Positions 36,606 to 45,284 of a stretch of DNA of 64,000 bases are shown here, one piece after another. This stretch comes from Opitutia bacterium. GTDB lineage: Bacteria > Verrucomicrobiota > Verrucomicrobiia > Opitutales > Opitutaceae. The position numbers and the translations under genes were made by a program. The DNA lies in NCBI GenBank assembly GCA_947449835.1, contig CANFSZ010000007.1, positions 16,562-80,561 of the forward strand. Reading direction: 5' to 3'. The notes under the pieces are model-generated. The model did not search any database. It was not told the origin of the DNA and was given only the letters and a program-made list of their open reading frames with translations. How positions within the stretch are numbered: the stretch's first letter is position 1; every line of letters begins with the position of its first letter.

Positions 36606-37805
36606 ATGGCGCTCTCATTCTTTAGCAAAAGCAAAAAAGCCGTTCAGAACCGCTTCCGCGACGATTACGCGACGAAGATGCGGTTAAAGTACGACCCGTA
36701 CTACCACGCCATGGAGTCGCAGCAGGGCACGACGGTGCGCCTGGATGGCCGAGAGATGATCATGCTTTCCAGCAACGATTACCTCGGGTTGTCGTTTCAC
36801 CCCAAAGTCATCGAAGCCGGCCGCGCCGCCCTTCTCAAATGGGGCACTTCCACCACCGGCGCTCGCATCTCGAACGGTTCCCGCGCCTTTCACATCGAGC
36901 TCGAAGAAAAACTCGCCGCCTTCCTCGGCCGGGAAGCCTGCCACGTCCACGCTGCCGGCTACCTCTCTTGCCTCTCCAGCGTCGCCGCCTTCGCCCAAAA
37001 GGGTGATATCATTTTCGCCGACAAAAACATTCACTCCTGTCTCTGGGAAGGCATTCAGCTTTCGCGAGCCACCGTCGAGCGTTTCTCGCACAACAGCCCG
37101 GACGACTTCCGTGAAGTTGCCGCAGCAGCAGCCTCTAGCGACGCACCCAAACTCCTCGTAATCGAAGGCGTGTATTCCATGGAAGGCCACATCGCGCGCC
37201 TCCCTGAGCTCACCGAAATCGCCGAAGAACACGGCTGCTTCACCGTCCTCGACGATGCCCACGGTTTTGGCGTTCTCGGCCGCAATGGCCGCGGCACCGT
37301 CGATCACTTTGGCCTCAACGACAAAGTCGACGTCATCTGCGGCAGCCTCTCCAAATCTCTGGCCAGCACCGGCGGCTTCGTCGCTGCCTCCCGCGAAGCC
37401 ATCGAATATCTTCGCACCAGCTCGAAACAGACGGTCTTCAGCGCTGCCCTCAGCCCCAGCCAAGCCGCCTGCGCGCAAGCCTCCCTCGAGCTCATGCAGA
37501 ATGAGCGCGAGCACCACGAGCGCCTCTGGGCCAACACGAAAAAATATCGCGCCATCCTGAAAAATCTCGGCCTCGACACGTGGGGCAGCGAGACACCGGC
37601 CACTCCCATCGTACTTGGCTCCAAAGAACGCGTTTACCCTTTCTGGAAAGCTCTCCTCGAAAAAGGCGTCTTCACTGTCATGTCCATCGCCCCCGCGGTG
37701 CCCATCGGCAAAGACCTCATCCGCACCGCCATCTCCGCGATGCACACCGACGAACAGCTCGACAAGATCGCCGACGCGATGGCCTACGCCGTCAAAAAGC
37801 TCTGA
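36606..37805 (+). CDS. Serine palmitoyltransferase-like alpha-oxoamine synthase
   Basis: This is a 399-residue PLP enzyme from ATG 36606 (a TTG 12 bp upstream is less likely). It has YDPYYHAMESQQ and MLSSNDYLGLSFHP at the N-terminus, TGARISNGSRAFHIELEEKL, VLDDAHGFGVLGRNGRG at about residues 214-230 and the PLP lysine in GSLSKSLASTGGFVA (K250). The SLSKSLASTGGF motif and the PYYHAMES region match Bacteroidetes-type serine palmitoyltransferase more than KBL or BioF. It would condense serine with a fatty acyl thioester to start sphingolipid synthesis. The ketosynthase and ACP genes lie near but in other transcription units. BioF- or KBL-like activity cannot be excluded. Confidence 0.7.
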   Translation: MALSFFSKSKKAVQNRFRDDYATKMRLKYDPYYHAMESQQGTTVRLDGREMIMLSSNDYLGLSFHPKVIEAGRAALLKWGTSTTGARISNGSRAFHIELEEKLAAFLGREACHVHAAGYLSCLSSVAAFAQKGDIIFADKNIHSCLWEGIQLSRATVERFSHNSPDDFREVAAAAASSDAPKLLVIEGVYSMEGHIARLPELTEIAEEHGCFTVLDDAHGFGVLGRNGRGTVDHFGLNDKVDVICGSLSKSLASTGGFVAASREAIEYLRTSSKQTVFSAALSPSQAACAQASLELMQNEREHHERLWANTKKYRAILKNLGLDTWGSETPATPIVLGSKERVYPFWKALLEKGVFTVMSIAPAVPIGKDLIRTAISAMHTDEQLDKIADAMAYAVKKL

Positions 37806-37809
37806 GCCT

Positions 37810-38826
37810 TCAGCCCAGCGCCGCCCGCAAAGTACTCGCCGCCTCGGCCCAGACTGGCAACGCCCGCGTCGCCGCCTCGACCTCCAACCGCGCCACCAGC
37901 GCGTCGTCCGTCAACACCCGCCGCAGCGCGTCCGTCCAAGCCGCACGATCGTTCGTCGCCACGGCCCAACACCCGCCCGCCGTCGCATTTTCCCTCAAGA
38001 CCGGCAAATCGCTGCACACGCACGGCACGCCTTGCCACAGCGATTCGAGTAACGGCAAACCGCAGCCTTCCGCGATCGTCGGAAACACACTCGCACGCGC
38101 CCGCGCGTAAAGCGCCGCGACCGCCGCATCGTCCGCCGCCGCATGATAACGCAGCCCGCGGAAACGTGGCTCCAGCGCCCGCACCCGCGCGACAATCGGC
38201 GCACCGAAATGCGGATTCACCCGACCGACTACATTCAACTCAAAGTCCAACCCTTCGCGCCACAACGTCTCGGCCGCATCAAGCAGCAGCATTTGATTTT
38301 TCCGCGGCTCTAAAATCCCTACCGACACGAGTGACGCCACGCGCTTCGCGCCGTCCATGCGCCGCGCCCGCGCCGCGCGATTAAAATCCGCTCCGAGCGC
38401 GAGCACGTCAACCGGTGGCATTTTCGCCAAACCCTGCCAGCGCCAAAACCCCAGCAACTCGTCGCGACTCGCCGCCGAGACCGCCCACACGCGACCGAAA
38501 TGCGCGAGCAATTTTAAATAAGAGGGATGCCGCGCCACACTCTGCGGCCACGTGATGTGCGGATGCTTGAGCGGGATCGCATCATGAAAAATCGCCGCCG
38601 TCCGACCCGCATACGTCGCGAGAAATTCGGTCAACCCCGGACGTTCTTCCTCGGAAAACAACTCGCTCGTGAGAAACCAATCGCCGGCGCCCATACGTCG
38701 ATCCCACGTCGCCCAATGCACCGCGCGCGCCGCCGACCCCAGCTCCTCGGCCAACCGCGCACTCACGCGCATCAATCCGGAACGATGCCCGGAGCGGCCG
38801 GTCTTGGTGGCGTCGAAAAAAATCAT
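37810..38826 (-). CDS. Glycosyltransferase family 4
   Basis: This 338-residue GT4 has MIFFDATKTGRSGHRSGL at the N-terminus, AAIFHDAIPLKHPH, SVGILEPRKNQMLLLDA and the donor motif TIAEGCGLPLLESLWQGVP with two Glu residues. It resembles the GT4 at 34317. It is coupled by a 4-bp overlap to the upstream GT4 at 38823 and ends 5 bp from the end of the convergent serine palmitoyltransferase-like gene. It probably adds a sugar to a lipid or polysaccharide acceptor, but the specific step is unknown. Confidence 0.8.
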   Translation of the reverse strand: MIFFDATKTGRSGHRSGLMRVSARLAEELGSAARAVHWATWDRRMGAGDWFLTSELFSEEERPGLTEFLATYAGRTAAIFHDAIPLKHPHITWPQSVARHPSYLKLLAHFGRVWAVSAASRDELLGFWRWQGLAKMPPVDVLALGADFNRAARARRMDGAKRVASLVSVGILEPRKNQMLLLDAAETLWREGLDFELNVVGRVNPHFGAPIVARVRALEPRFRGLRYHAAADDAAVAALYARARASVFPTIAEGCGLPLLESLWQGVPCVCSDLPVLRENATAGGCWAVATNDRAAWTDALRRVLTDDALVARLEVEAATRALPVWAEAASTLRAALG

Positions 38827-40046
38827 GACTGCCTCGACGAGGCGATCGTCGCCTCGAAATGTTGCAGCAAGCGCGCCGCGTTTTTGTGCGCGTCAAAATT
38901 TTCTTCGACCCAGAGTCGCGCCGCTGCTCGGAATTTTTCCGCCACGACGTCGTCACTCGCCAACCGGCGCAAGGCCGCAACCCAGCGGGCCGGAGCGTCT
39001 TCGGGCACCACGATCCCACTCACCCCGTCGGAGATCGCCTCGGTCGTGCCCGCAGTCGGCGAGGTCACGACCAACACGCCGCACGACATCGCCTCGGGAA
39101 TCACGTTGGGCAAACCATCACGATCCCCACTCGGCGCGATCACACCCGTGTGCAACAACACATCGGCCCATGCAAATTGCTCCCACACTTCGTGCTGCGG
39201 GAGATGACCGCAAAACGTCAGATCAGCGGCGATCCCCAGCAAACCCGCCATCTTTTCTAACGCGGGCCGCAACGGACCGTCGCCCACGATACGCGCTTGA
39301 AACGGTACACCCGCCGCGCGCAACGCCGCGTAAATCCGCAGCTGATGATCGAGGCCCTTTTTCTCCACCAAGCGGGCCACGCAAATCAGGTGAAGCGGTT
39401 CCCGCGAAGAGCGCAGGCGCTTCAGCTTCGGAAGTCGATCAAGGCCACGGCGGATCGGTAAAATTTTATCCGCCGCGATGCCACGTGCGACCAAGGCAGC
39501 TCGCCCCATTTCGGTCGAGGTGTGAATGAAAGCGGCGTGCGCGAGCTTGTCGTTGAGCCACCAATCGCCGCCGTGTTCGTAAATATCGTACGCATGCGCC
39601 GCCGCACTGAAACGATGCCCGTCGAGCCGCCAGAGCAGCCACGCCGCCGTGGCCGGTGCTCCGCCCCAGGCCGCGTGGATAAGGGCTGGCGGATTTTTCC
39701 GGAAACTACCTGCAAACAAACAGGCGAAGCCGGCACCCAGCATGTTCTCCCAAAAATTTATCCACGAGGGTGGCCGCCGCGTAAACAGACCGTGCAGGAC
39801 CTGTTTCAAGACTTCAGGTCGGCGCCAGCCTTCGTACGGGATCATCCAAAACAGCGTAAGCAGACGCCACTTGTTGAAGCGCGTGACGGGCAGGCCGCGA
39901 AATGAACTCAAGCCTCCCCAGAGCGAATAAAGGCGCACGTTTACCCCGTGTGCGCGCATGGCGATGATTTCCCGTTGGAGAAAAGTCTCCGTGCTTTTGG
40001 GAAACGTGGTGAACAGGTAGGCGATGACGGGCTTCGAGTCGGACAA
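38823..40046 (-). CDS. Glycosyltransferase family 4, colanic-acid-type
   Basis: This 407-residue enzyme starts with TTG at 40046; an in-frame stop lies six codons upstream, so no earlier start exists. It begins VIAYLFTTFPKSTETFLQRE, typical of WcaL/AmsK-like GT4 proteins, and has ICVARLVEKKGLDHQLRIY, RIVGDGPLRPALE and the donor segment GLPNVIPEAMSCGVLVVT. It is followed by the GT4 at 37810 with ATGA overlap and lies downstream of the GT28-like gene at 40118. Together they form a minus-strand glycosyltransferase group. Confidence 0.82.
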   Translation of the reverse strand: MSDSKPVIAYLFTTFPKSTETFLQREIIAMRAHGVNVRLYSLWGGLSSFRGLPVTRFNKWRLLTLFWMIPYEGWRRPEVLKQVLHGLFTRRPPSWINFWENMLGAGFACLFAGSFRKNPPALIHAAWGGAPATAAWLLWRLDGHRFSAAAHAYDIYEHGGDWWLNDKLAHAAFIHTSTEMGRAALVARGIAADKILPIRRGLDRLPKLKRLRSSREPLHLICVARLVEKKGLDHQLRIYAALRAAGVPFQARIVGDGPLRPALEKMAGLLGIAADLTFCGHLPQHEVWEQFAWADVLLHTGVIAPSGDRDGLPNVIPEAMSCGVLVVTSPTAGTTEAISDGVSGIVVPEDAPARWVAALRRLASDDVVAEKFRAAARLWVEENFDAHKNAARLLQHFEATIASSRQS

Positions 40047-40117
40047 GGTAGCTCGAAACTAGAGCGACGGGCGCATCGCGGCCAAGCGGATTGCGCGGGC
40101 CGGAGTCATTCTGTCGT

Positions 40118-41338
40118 TTAGGCGGAGGCCGCTTGGCCGTTGGCCGGCGGGAAGACGCGGCGCTGCAACTGGGCTTGGGCGACGTCGTTGGCGAGCGCCA
40201 CGATCTCGTCGATCAAGAGCGTCGGATCTTCATCGTAGCGGAGCTTGAGGAAATTTTCTTTCACGCGCGCGTAGGTCGCAGGATCGGCCATCCACGTGTC
40301 GATGATGCGTGCGAAGTCGGCGGCGTTTTCGATTTTATTGGAAGCGGCGCCGTTGCGGAAAAATTTCCACGTGAGCTCTTCCTGCGGCATGATGCCTTGA
40401 AAGGCGTTGAAAATAATCGGGCAGCGGAAATGCAGCGCCTTCGCGCACGTGGTCGTGCCGCCGCGGGTCACGATCGCGTCGCTCGCCTGCATGAGCAGAT
40501 GGACGACTTCGGAATAACCTTCGAGGTAGCAGTTGAACTCAGGGTGATTCGCGCGCCAGTGCACGAGTTCGTTGTAGGATTGTTTATTTTTCCCGCAGAT
40601 GACGATGGCTTGGACGCGGTCGGCGTATTTCACCAGCTTGGGCAACAATTCGAGGTGCTGGTTGGCGCCATTGCCACCGGTCGCGAGAAATACGGTAAAA
40701 AGGTCCGGCCGCAGCCCGAGACGTTTGACGCGAAAGTTGCCGCGCTCTGCGAGGCTCACGGTCTCGAGGAGCGCGCGAGGCAACATGAGATTACCGCGCA
40801 CGCGGGATTTTTCGGGAGCGATGCCGGACCTCACCGCAAAATCGCGCGCCGTAGGGGTGCGCGAAAAATACAAATCCACGGACGGCTCGATCCAGTTGCG
40901 CGAGTAGCCCCAGCCGCCGGAAAACTCGCCGCAATACGTGACGCAGCGCACGCGATCGGCCCCGAGCGTCTCGCGCGCTAATTGGAAATAGCCGCGATTC
41001 AGACAATCATGCACGCTCAGGATCAGGTGCGGTTGATACTCGCGCAGCACGCCGATGAAGTAGCTGCGACCAAACGTGACATCGCGGCTGTTGATGTACG
41101 AAAGCAGCTCAACGAAAGTGTAGAACGCCGTGTGCAACCAAGGCGCGACCTTTTGGATGCGGTTGTAGAAGCCGACGCCCGCGCGATTCACAACGGAAGA
41201 TTTTTCCAACATCTGCTCGATGCGCACATCGACTTCGTGGCGATAGAGCTGAAAACACCATTCGGCAAACGCTTCGGCCCGGGCATCGTGTCCGCCGCCC
41301 GTGGAAGACGTGAGTATGAGGATGCGAATTTTGGACAT
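40118..41338 (-). CDS. GT28 glycosyltransferase, monogalactosyldiacylglycerol-synthase-like
   Basis: This 406-residue protein begins with ILILTSSTGGGHDARAEAF (residues 6-24), which matches the MGDG synthase/MurG glycine-rich TxGGGHxxxA motif. It contains HLILSVHDCLNRGYFQLA, VFLATGGNGANQHLELLP and the UDP-sugar donor motif AIVTRGGTTTCAKALHF near residue 300. Such enzymes transfer a sugar from UDP-sugar to diacylglycerol or a related lipid on the inner membrane. It is 82 bp downstream of the ketosynthase and likely co-transcribed with it. Whether the acceptor is diacylglycerol, ceramide or something else is unknown. Confidence 0.8.
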   Translation of the reverse strand: MSKIRILILTSSTGGGHDARAEAFAEWCFQLYRHEVDVRIEQMLEKSSVVNRAGVGFYNRIQKVAPWLHTAFYTFVELLSYINSRDVTFGRSYFIGVLREYQPHLILSVHDCLNRGYFQLARETLGADRVRCVTYCGEFSGGWGYSRNWIEPSVDLYFSRTPTARDFAVRSGIAPEKSRVRGNLMLPRALLETVSLAERGNFRVKRLGLRPDLFTVFLATGGNGANQHLELLPKLVKYADRVQAIVICGKNKQSYNELVHWRANHPEFNCYLEGYSEVVHLLMQASDAIVTRGGTTTCAKALHFRCPIIFNAFQGIMPQEELTWKFFRNGAASNKIENAADFARIIDTWMADPATYARVKENFLKLRYDEDPTLLIDEIVALANDVAQAQLQRRVFPPANGQAASA

Positions 41339-41420
41339 GAAGCGAAGTTGAGAAAACGGGCTTAGCGCCGCGCACGCGAGGAGATGTCGATGCGTGCTAC
41401 GACGTGAGGCGAAAACACGT

Positions 41421-42683
41421 TCAACGGGCTTGCTTGAAAACGATGCTGACGTTGGCCCCGCCGAAGCCGCTCACGTTATTGAGGGCGAATTTGGGCTGCT
41501 GCGAAAGCGTAGTACGGATGATGTTCAATCCTTCGCACTCCGGGTCGAGTTGGTTGATGTGGGCGGAGCCCGGCATAAATCCGTCGCGGACCGCGAGGGC
41601 GCAAAAACCGCTTTCCATCGCTCCGGCCAGCGAAAGGCCGTGCCCAGTGAGCGCCTTGGTGCTACTGATCGCAGGGCGGGCGCCGCTAGGTTGAAAAATC
41701 GCGCGTAAAGCCCGCGCCTCCGAGGCGTCGCCGATCGGGGTCGAAGTGGCGTGGGCGTTGATGTAATCGATTGTTTCGGGCGCGGTACCGGTCGAGCGCA
41801 GGGCGTTAGTCATGGCCGCCCGTAGGCCAAGGCCTTCGGGATGTGAGATCGCGACGTTGTGGCCATCGGAGGACTGGCCCCAGCCCACGACTTCGCAATA
41901 AGGGGTCACGCCGCGACGGAGCACTTCGTCTTCGGTTTCAAGTACGAGGACGACGCCGCCGCCGGTGCCGACAAATCCATCGCGCCCGGTATCAAAGGGC
42001 CGGGACGCCGTCGCGGGGTCCGTCGAGAGCGACAAAGCACGCATGCCGGCGAAGGGCAATATCGCGTCCATATTACCGTCTTCGGCGCCGACGACAAACA
42101 TGCGTTTCTGGCGCCCCAAAACGAGGTCGTCGTAGGCAAAGCCCAACGCGTGCGACGACGAAGCGCACGCCGAGGCAAAGCCGCAGGAAGAGCCCTTAAT
42201 CTTAAAATGCGCCACGAGATTAAACTGCACCGCGCCCGAGATGGAAGCGACGATGCCGAGCGGTGAGCAGCGCATGACGCCGAGTTTGTGCATGCGCTCC
42301 AACATGTGACCCATGAGGTACGGCGAACCGCCTGAAGCGGCGTACAATCCCGTCGCGTCGTTGGAGACATCGGCTTCGCCCAGTTTGGCGTCGGCGATGG
42401 CCTGTTGCATCGCGCACCAAGCATACACCACGTGCGGCGACATGCCGCGTAGGAGCTCGCGCTTGATCGAAATTCCAGCCGGGAACGTCCAGTCTTCCGC
42501 GTCGGTGGAAGCCGTATTAAATCCACGGACGGGCGCGGCGACCTTGACCGGGATTTCCGGCGTCTGAAACGGCGGGTAAAGTTCGAGGCCGTGGCGCAAT
42601 TCCCGCAGGCTTTGCGTGACCGAAACCGCATCATTGCCTATGCTGGTGATGAAACCGAGGCCGGTAATAAAAACTCTGGGCAT
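41421..42683 (-). CDS. Beta-ketoacyl-ACP synthase, FabF/KS II-like
   Basis: This 420-residue elongating ketosynthase has all catalytic residues: the nucleophile C173 in SACASSSHALG, H311 in NAHATSTPIGDASE and H348 with its Lys in STKALTGHGLSLAG. FabF family motifs VFITGLGFITSIG and LNNVSGFGGANVSI frame the ends. It extends acyl-ACP by two carbons. Its leader of 253 bp is separated from the ACP-dehydratase gene by a terminator, so the two need not be co-expressed. The neighbouring ACP and lipid glycosyltransferases suggest a dedicated lipid rather than general fatty-acid synthesis. Confidence 0.85.
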   Translation of the reverse strand: MPRVFITGLGFITSIGNDAVSVTQSLRELRHGLELYPPFQTPEIPVKVAAPVRGFNTASTDAEDWTFPAGISIKRELLRGMSPHVVYAWCAMQQAIADAKLGEADVSNDATGLYAASGGSPYLMGHMLERMHKLGVMRCSPLGIVASISGAVQFNLVAHFKIKGSSCGFASACASSSHALGFAYDDLVLGRQKRMFVVGAEDGNMDAILPFAGMRALSLSTDPATASRPFDTGRDGFVGTGGGVVLVLETEDEVLRRGVTPYCEVVGWGQSSDGHNVAISHPEGLGLRAAMTNALRSTGTAPETIDYINAHATSTPIGDASEARALRAIFQPSGARPAISSTKALTGHGLSLAGAMESGFCALAVRDGFMPGSAHINQLDPECEGLNIIRTTLSQQPKFALNNVSGFGGANVSIVFKQAR

Positions 42684-42872
42684 GCGTGGTGCAGGGTGAA
42701 GAAGCGCAGAAATCGAGGACCGTCAGCCAGTCCGTGCTTCCAAGCTTATGTTGAGATTATGGGATAAAATCGAGGGTGAAGTCCGCGCGGTCAACGCGGG
42801 AGATGACCTTCGTTTCAAGTGACAAGCCACACGACTTACCCCGCCATCGTCACTTATATCAATAGTAGCGGC

Positions 42873-42901
42873 AAAAAAAACGGCGGCCGATCAGGCCGCC
42901 G
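42873..42901 (-). terminator. Rho-independent terminator after the ACP-dehydratase gene
   Basis: Read on the minus strand, the stem CGGCGGCC/GGCCGCCG (8 bp, loop of 5 nt) is followed by T8. It lies 36 bp after the stop of the gene at 42937 and separates it from the ketosynthase at 42683. Confidence 0.85.
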
Positions 42902-42936
42902 CTGGAGAGCATGAAAACAGGCAATATTCTCGAATT

Positions 42937-43920
42937 TTAGGCGCTAGCTGCGGCCCGAAGAGGCGTCGCGCTCGGGGTCGTGGGCTTGGTCGGCGCGGTA
43001 CCGTTGACCTCAGCCGCAGGTGGCGCGGGCGGCGGTACGACGGCTTCGGCATAACCGAAGGTCAGCGTGATTTCCTCAGCGATGGCGGCCTTTTCTTGGC
43101 CGACGCGGATCGCACCTTCGAACGTCGCCAAGGGCATTTTCATGCGCTTGGGCTTAATCGAGAGGGTCAAAATATCGCCAGGGCGGCAGACGCGATGCGC
43201 GCGCACGCCTTCGCAGCCGGTGAAATAGATCATCGAGGAGCTGATGACCTTACCGGGCTCGGGGGTCGCACCTTCAAGCAAGAACAACACCGCGAGTTGC
43301 CCCAACGCTTCCAACATGATGGAAGCGGGCATCACGGGATTATTCTTAAAATGGCCTTGGAGGAAAAGTTCTTGGCCGGAGATTTTATATTTTCCGTTGG
43401 CCCCACTGGAGCTCACCGAGGCTTCGTTGAGAAACAAGAAGGGCGGCTGGATAGGCATCACCGCCGCGATCTGCTCGATCGGGAGGAACTTCGTGGGCTT
43501 GGGCAACGCGAGGCCGCGAATCTTACAATCGATGAACATCTTCACATCGCCGACCGTGCGCAGGTTGCGCAGTTCGTCGTTGTTGATCGACATCTGCAAA
43601 ACGTCTTCCACGAGGATGACGATTTCCATCATCGTGAGCGAATCGATGCCGAGATCTTCGATCAGGCGCAGATCGTCGTCCGCATCCTTGAGTTTGATGC
43701 GCAGGTCGGGCTCGACGAAGCGCTCGATGATGCCAATGACGACCGCCGGAACGTGCTCGGGATTACCGGTTTTACGGTATTGCACCGCCGACTCAAAAGC
43801 TGAGGGTGAACAACGCTTAAGTGCTTCTCTTAGCGATGCTTCGTCTTCCGGAGCAAACGGTTTTGGCGTGGCCAAAAACGGTTTAGCGTTACCGGGATTG
43901 GGTGGTGCTGCATCTGGCAT
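42937..43920 (-). CDS. Acyl-carrier-protein/FabZ-like dehydratase fusion with catalytic His replaced
   Basis: The 327-residue product has an N-terminal ACP domain (about residues 55-135) with EDLGIDSLTMMEI, whose S94 is the phosphopantetheine site. A hot-dog domain of FabA/FabZ type follows at about residues 145-290. The FabZ P-H-R-x-P-F-L motif reads MPIQPPFLFLNE, so the catalytic His position (157) is Ile. The LQGHFKNNP strand and the second catalytic Glu (E204 in MLEALGQ) are kept. The domain may bind acyl-ACP without dehydrating it or use different chemistry. The tail is Pro/Ala-rich. It sits upstream of the ketosynthase and glycolipid transferases; a role in making or presenting acyl-ACP is inferred. 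Confidence 0.75.
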   Translation of the reverse strand: MPDAAPPNPGNAKPFLATPKPFAPEDEASLREALKRCSPSAFESAVQYRKTGNPEHVPAVVIGIIERFVEPDLRIKLKDADDDLRLIEDLGIDSLTMMEIVILVEDVLQMSINNDELRNLRTVGDVKMFIDCKIRGLALPKPTKFLPIEQIAAVMPIQPPFLFLNEASVSSSGANGKYKISGQELFLQGHFKNNPVMPASIMLEALGQLAVLFLLEGATPEPGKVISSSMIYFTGCEGVRAHRVCRPGDILTLSIKPKRMKMPLATFEGAIRVGQEKAAIAEEITLTFGYAEAVVPPPAPPAAEVNGTAPTKPTTPSATPLRAAASA

Positions 43921-44123
43921 TATGGGTTTGTTCTAGGTCTGAAGGCTCGAAAGTAAACCCAATTTCTCAACGGCCAGCCCATGGCGAACCCCGACCGACA
44001 TTTAATCCCCACCTTCAATTAGAAAACCTCAACGACTCAGGCCTATCGCCACGCTTGCCACGCCCAGCTCGGGAACCTAACTCCCTAGATGCGTCGCGCG
44101 GCTTCCACAGAAGCGCGGCCATA

Positions 44124-44129
44124 TATAAT
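44124..44129 (+). promoter_or_regulatory. TATAAT -10 box placed for a leaderless transcript
   Basis: A perfect TATAAT ends 6 bases before the ATG at 44136, so transcription would begin at or very near the start codon. The -35 region (about 44101-44107, GCTTCCA) is weak. A leaderless mRNA for the GT4 gene is possible. Confidence 0.3.
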
Positions 44130-44135
44130 CACCGC

Positions 44136-45284
44136 ATGAACGTCCCGGCCCACGCCGTTCCTACCGTTTATCTCATTACTCATGAGTTTTATCCCGTACG
44201 CGGAGGGATAGCAACGTTCGCCGAGGAAATCGCCAAAGCCTCGGCTGGACTAGGCTACAAAATCGAAGTTTGGGCCCAATCCGCCCGTCCGCACGAGGAG
44301 AAGTCCTGGCCTTTCCGTCTGCGCCGGTTGTCCCTGCGGGGCACCCACGATCTGTGGTGCCAGCTACAGCTCGCCCGCGAACTCATCCGCGAGCGCCGCC
44401 AACTCCGCTACGCCACCGTTTATCTGCCCGAACCCGGGCCGATGTTGACGATGATGTTGCTGCAATTTTTCCACGCGTTTCGACCGCGCCAACTCGTCCT
44501 CACGTTTCACGGTTCAGAAATCCTGAAATTCGCCGAAAGCCCACTGCGGCGCGCCCTCGCCCGCCGACTCATCCGCCACGCGACCCGCATCAGCACGCTC
44601 ACCAATTACACCCAGGAACTTCTCCTGAGCCATTTCCCCGAAGCGGCCGAAAAAATCTTTCTCACGCCCGGCGCCCTGCGGTCAGATTTTGCGGTCGTTC
44701 CGCCGAAATCCACCGCGCCCAAAAACAAAATCGTCATCCTCACCGTCGGCCGGCTCCACCCGCGCAAGGGCCAACTTCTGACCCTCGAAGCCCTCCAACT
44801 TCTGGCGCCCGCCGATCGCGCCCGCCTCGAATATTGGGTCGTCGGCGGCCAAAGCAAAGAAGGCTACGAACAATCCCTCCGCCACGCCGCCGCCAAGACG
44901 CCCGACCTCACTGTGCGTTTCCTCGGCAACATCCCCGACCACGAACTCTCCACCGTTTACGAAGGGGCCGACATCTTCGCGATGACGAGCATCAACCACG
45001 GCCACAGCGTCGAAGGCTTCGGCCTCGTCTACCTCGAAGCCGCGGCCCACGGCCTGCCGGTCGTCGCCCACGAAGTCGGCGGCGTCGCCGAGGCCGTCCA
45101 AGATAATGTCACGGGCCTCCTCGTGCCGCCCAACCGCCCCGCCCAACTCGCCGCCGCCTTCGAAAAACTCATTCACGACGAATCGCTCCGCCACCGCCTC
45201 GGCACCGCGGGACGCGATTGGGCCGGCCAAAACCGTTGGGAAAAATCCGCCGTCGCCCTGTTCCGGCCCGACGACCGCGCATGA
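44136..45284 (+). CDS. Glycosyltransferase family 4
   Basis: The protein is 382 residues from ATG 44136; a longer reading frame to 43902 would run antisense into the ACP-dehydratase gene and is not favoured. It has YLITHEFYPVRGGIATFAEE (PimA-like acceptor loop), VLTFHGSEILKFAESPLRR, VILTVGRLHPRKGQLLTLEA, VVGGQSKEGYEQ and the donor motif SVEGFGLVYLEAAAHGLPVV. It follows a 215-bp gap with a TATAAT box close to the start. Its stop overlaps the YbgC start by ATGA. The acceptor is unknown; the ACP/lipid genes upstream point to a glycolipid. Confidence 0.85.
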   Translation: MNVPAHAVPTVYLITHEFYPVRGGIATFAEEIAKASAGLGYKIEVWAQSARPHEEKSWPFRLRRLSLRGTHDLWCQLQLARELIRERRQLRYATVYLPEPGPMLTMMLLQFFHAFRPRQLVLTFHGSEILKFAESPLRRALARRLIRHATRISTLTNYTQELLLSHFPEAAEKIFLTPGALRSDFAVVPPKSTAPKNKIVILTVGRLHPRKGQLLTLEALQLLAPADRARLEYWVVGGQSKEGYEQSLRHAAAKTPDLTVRFLGNIPDHELSTVYEGADIFAMTSINHGHSVEGFGLVYLEAAAHGLPVVAHEVGGVAEAVQDNVTGLLVPPNRPAQLAAAFEKLIHDESLRHRLGTAGRDWAGQNRWEKSAVALFRPDDRA

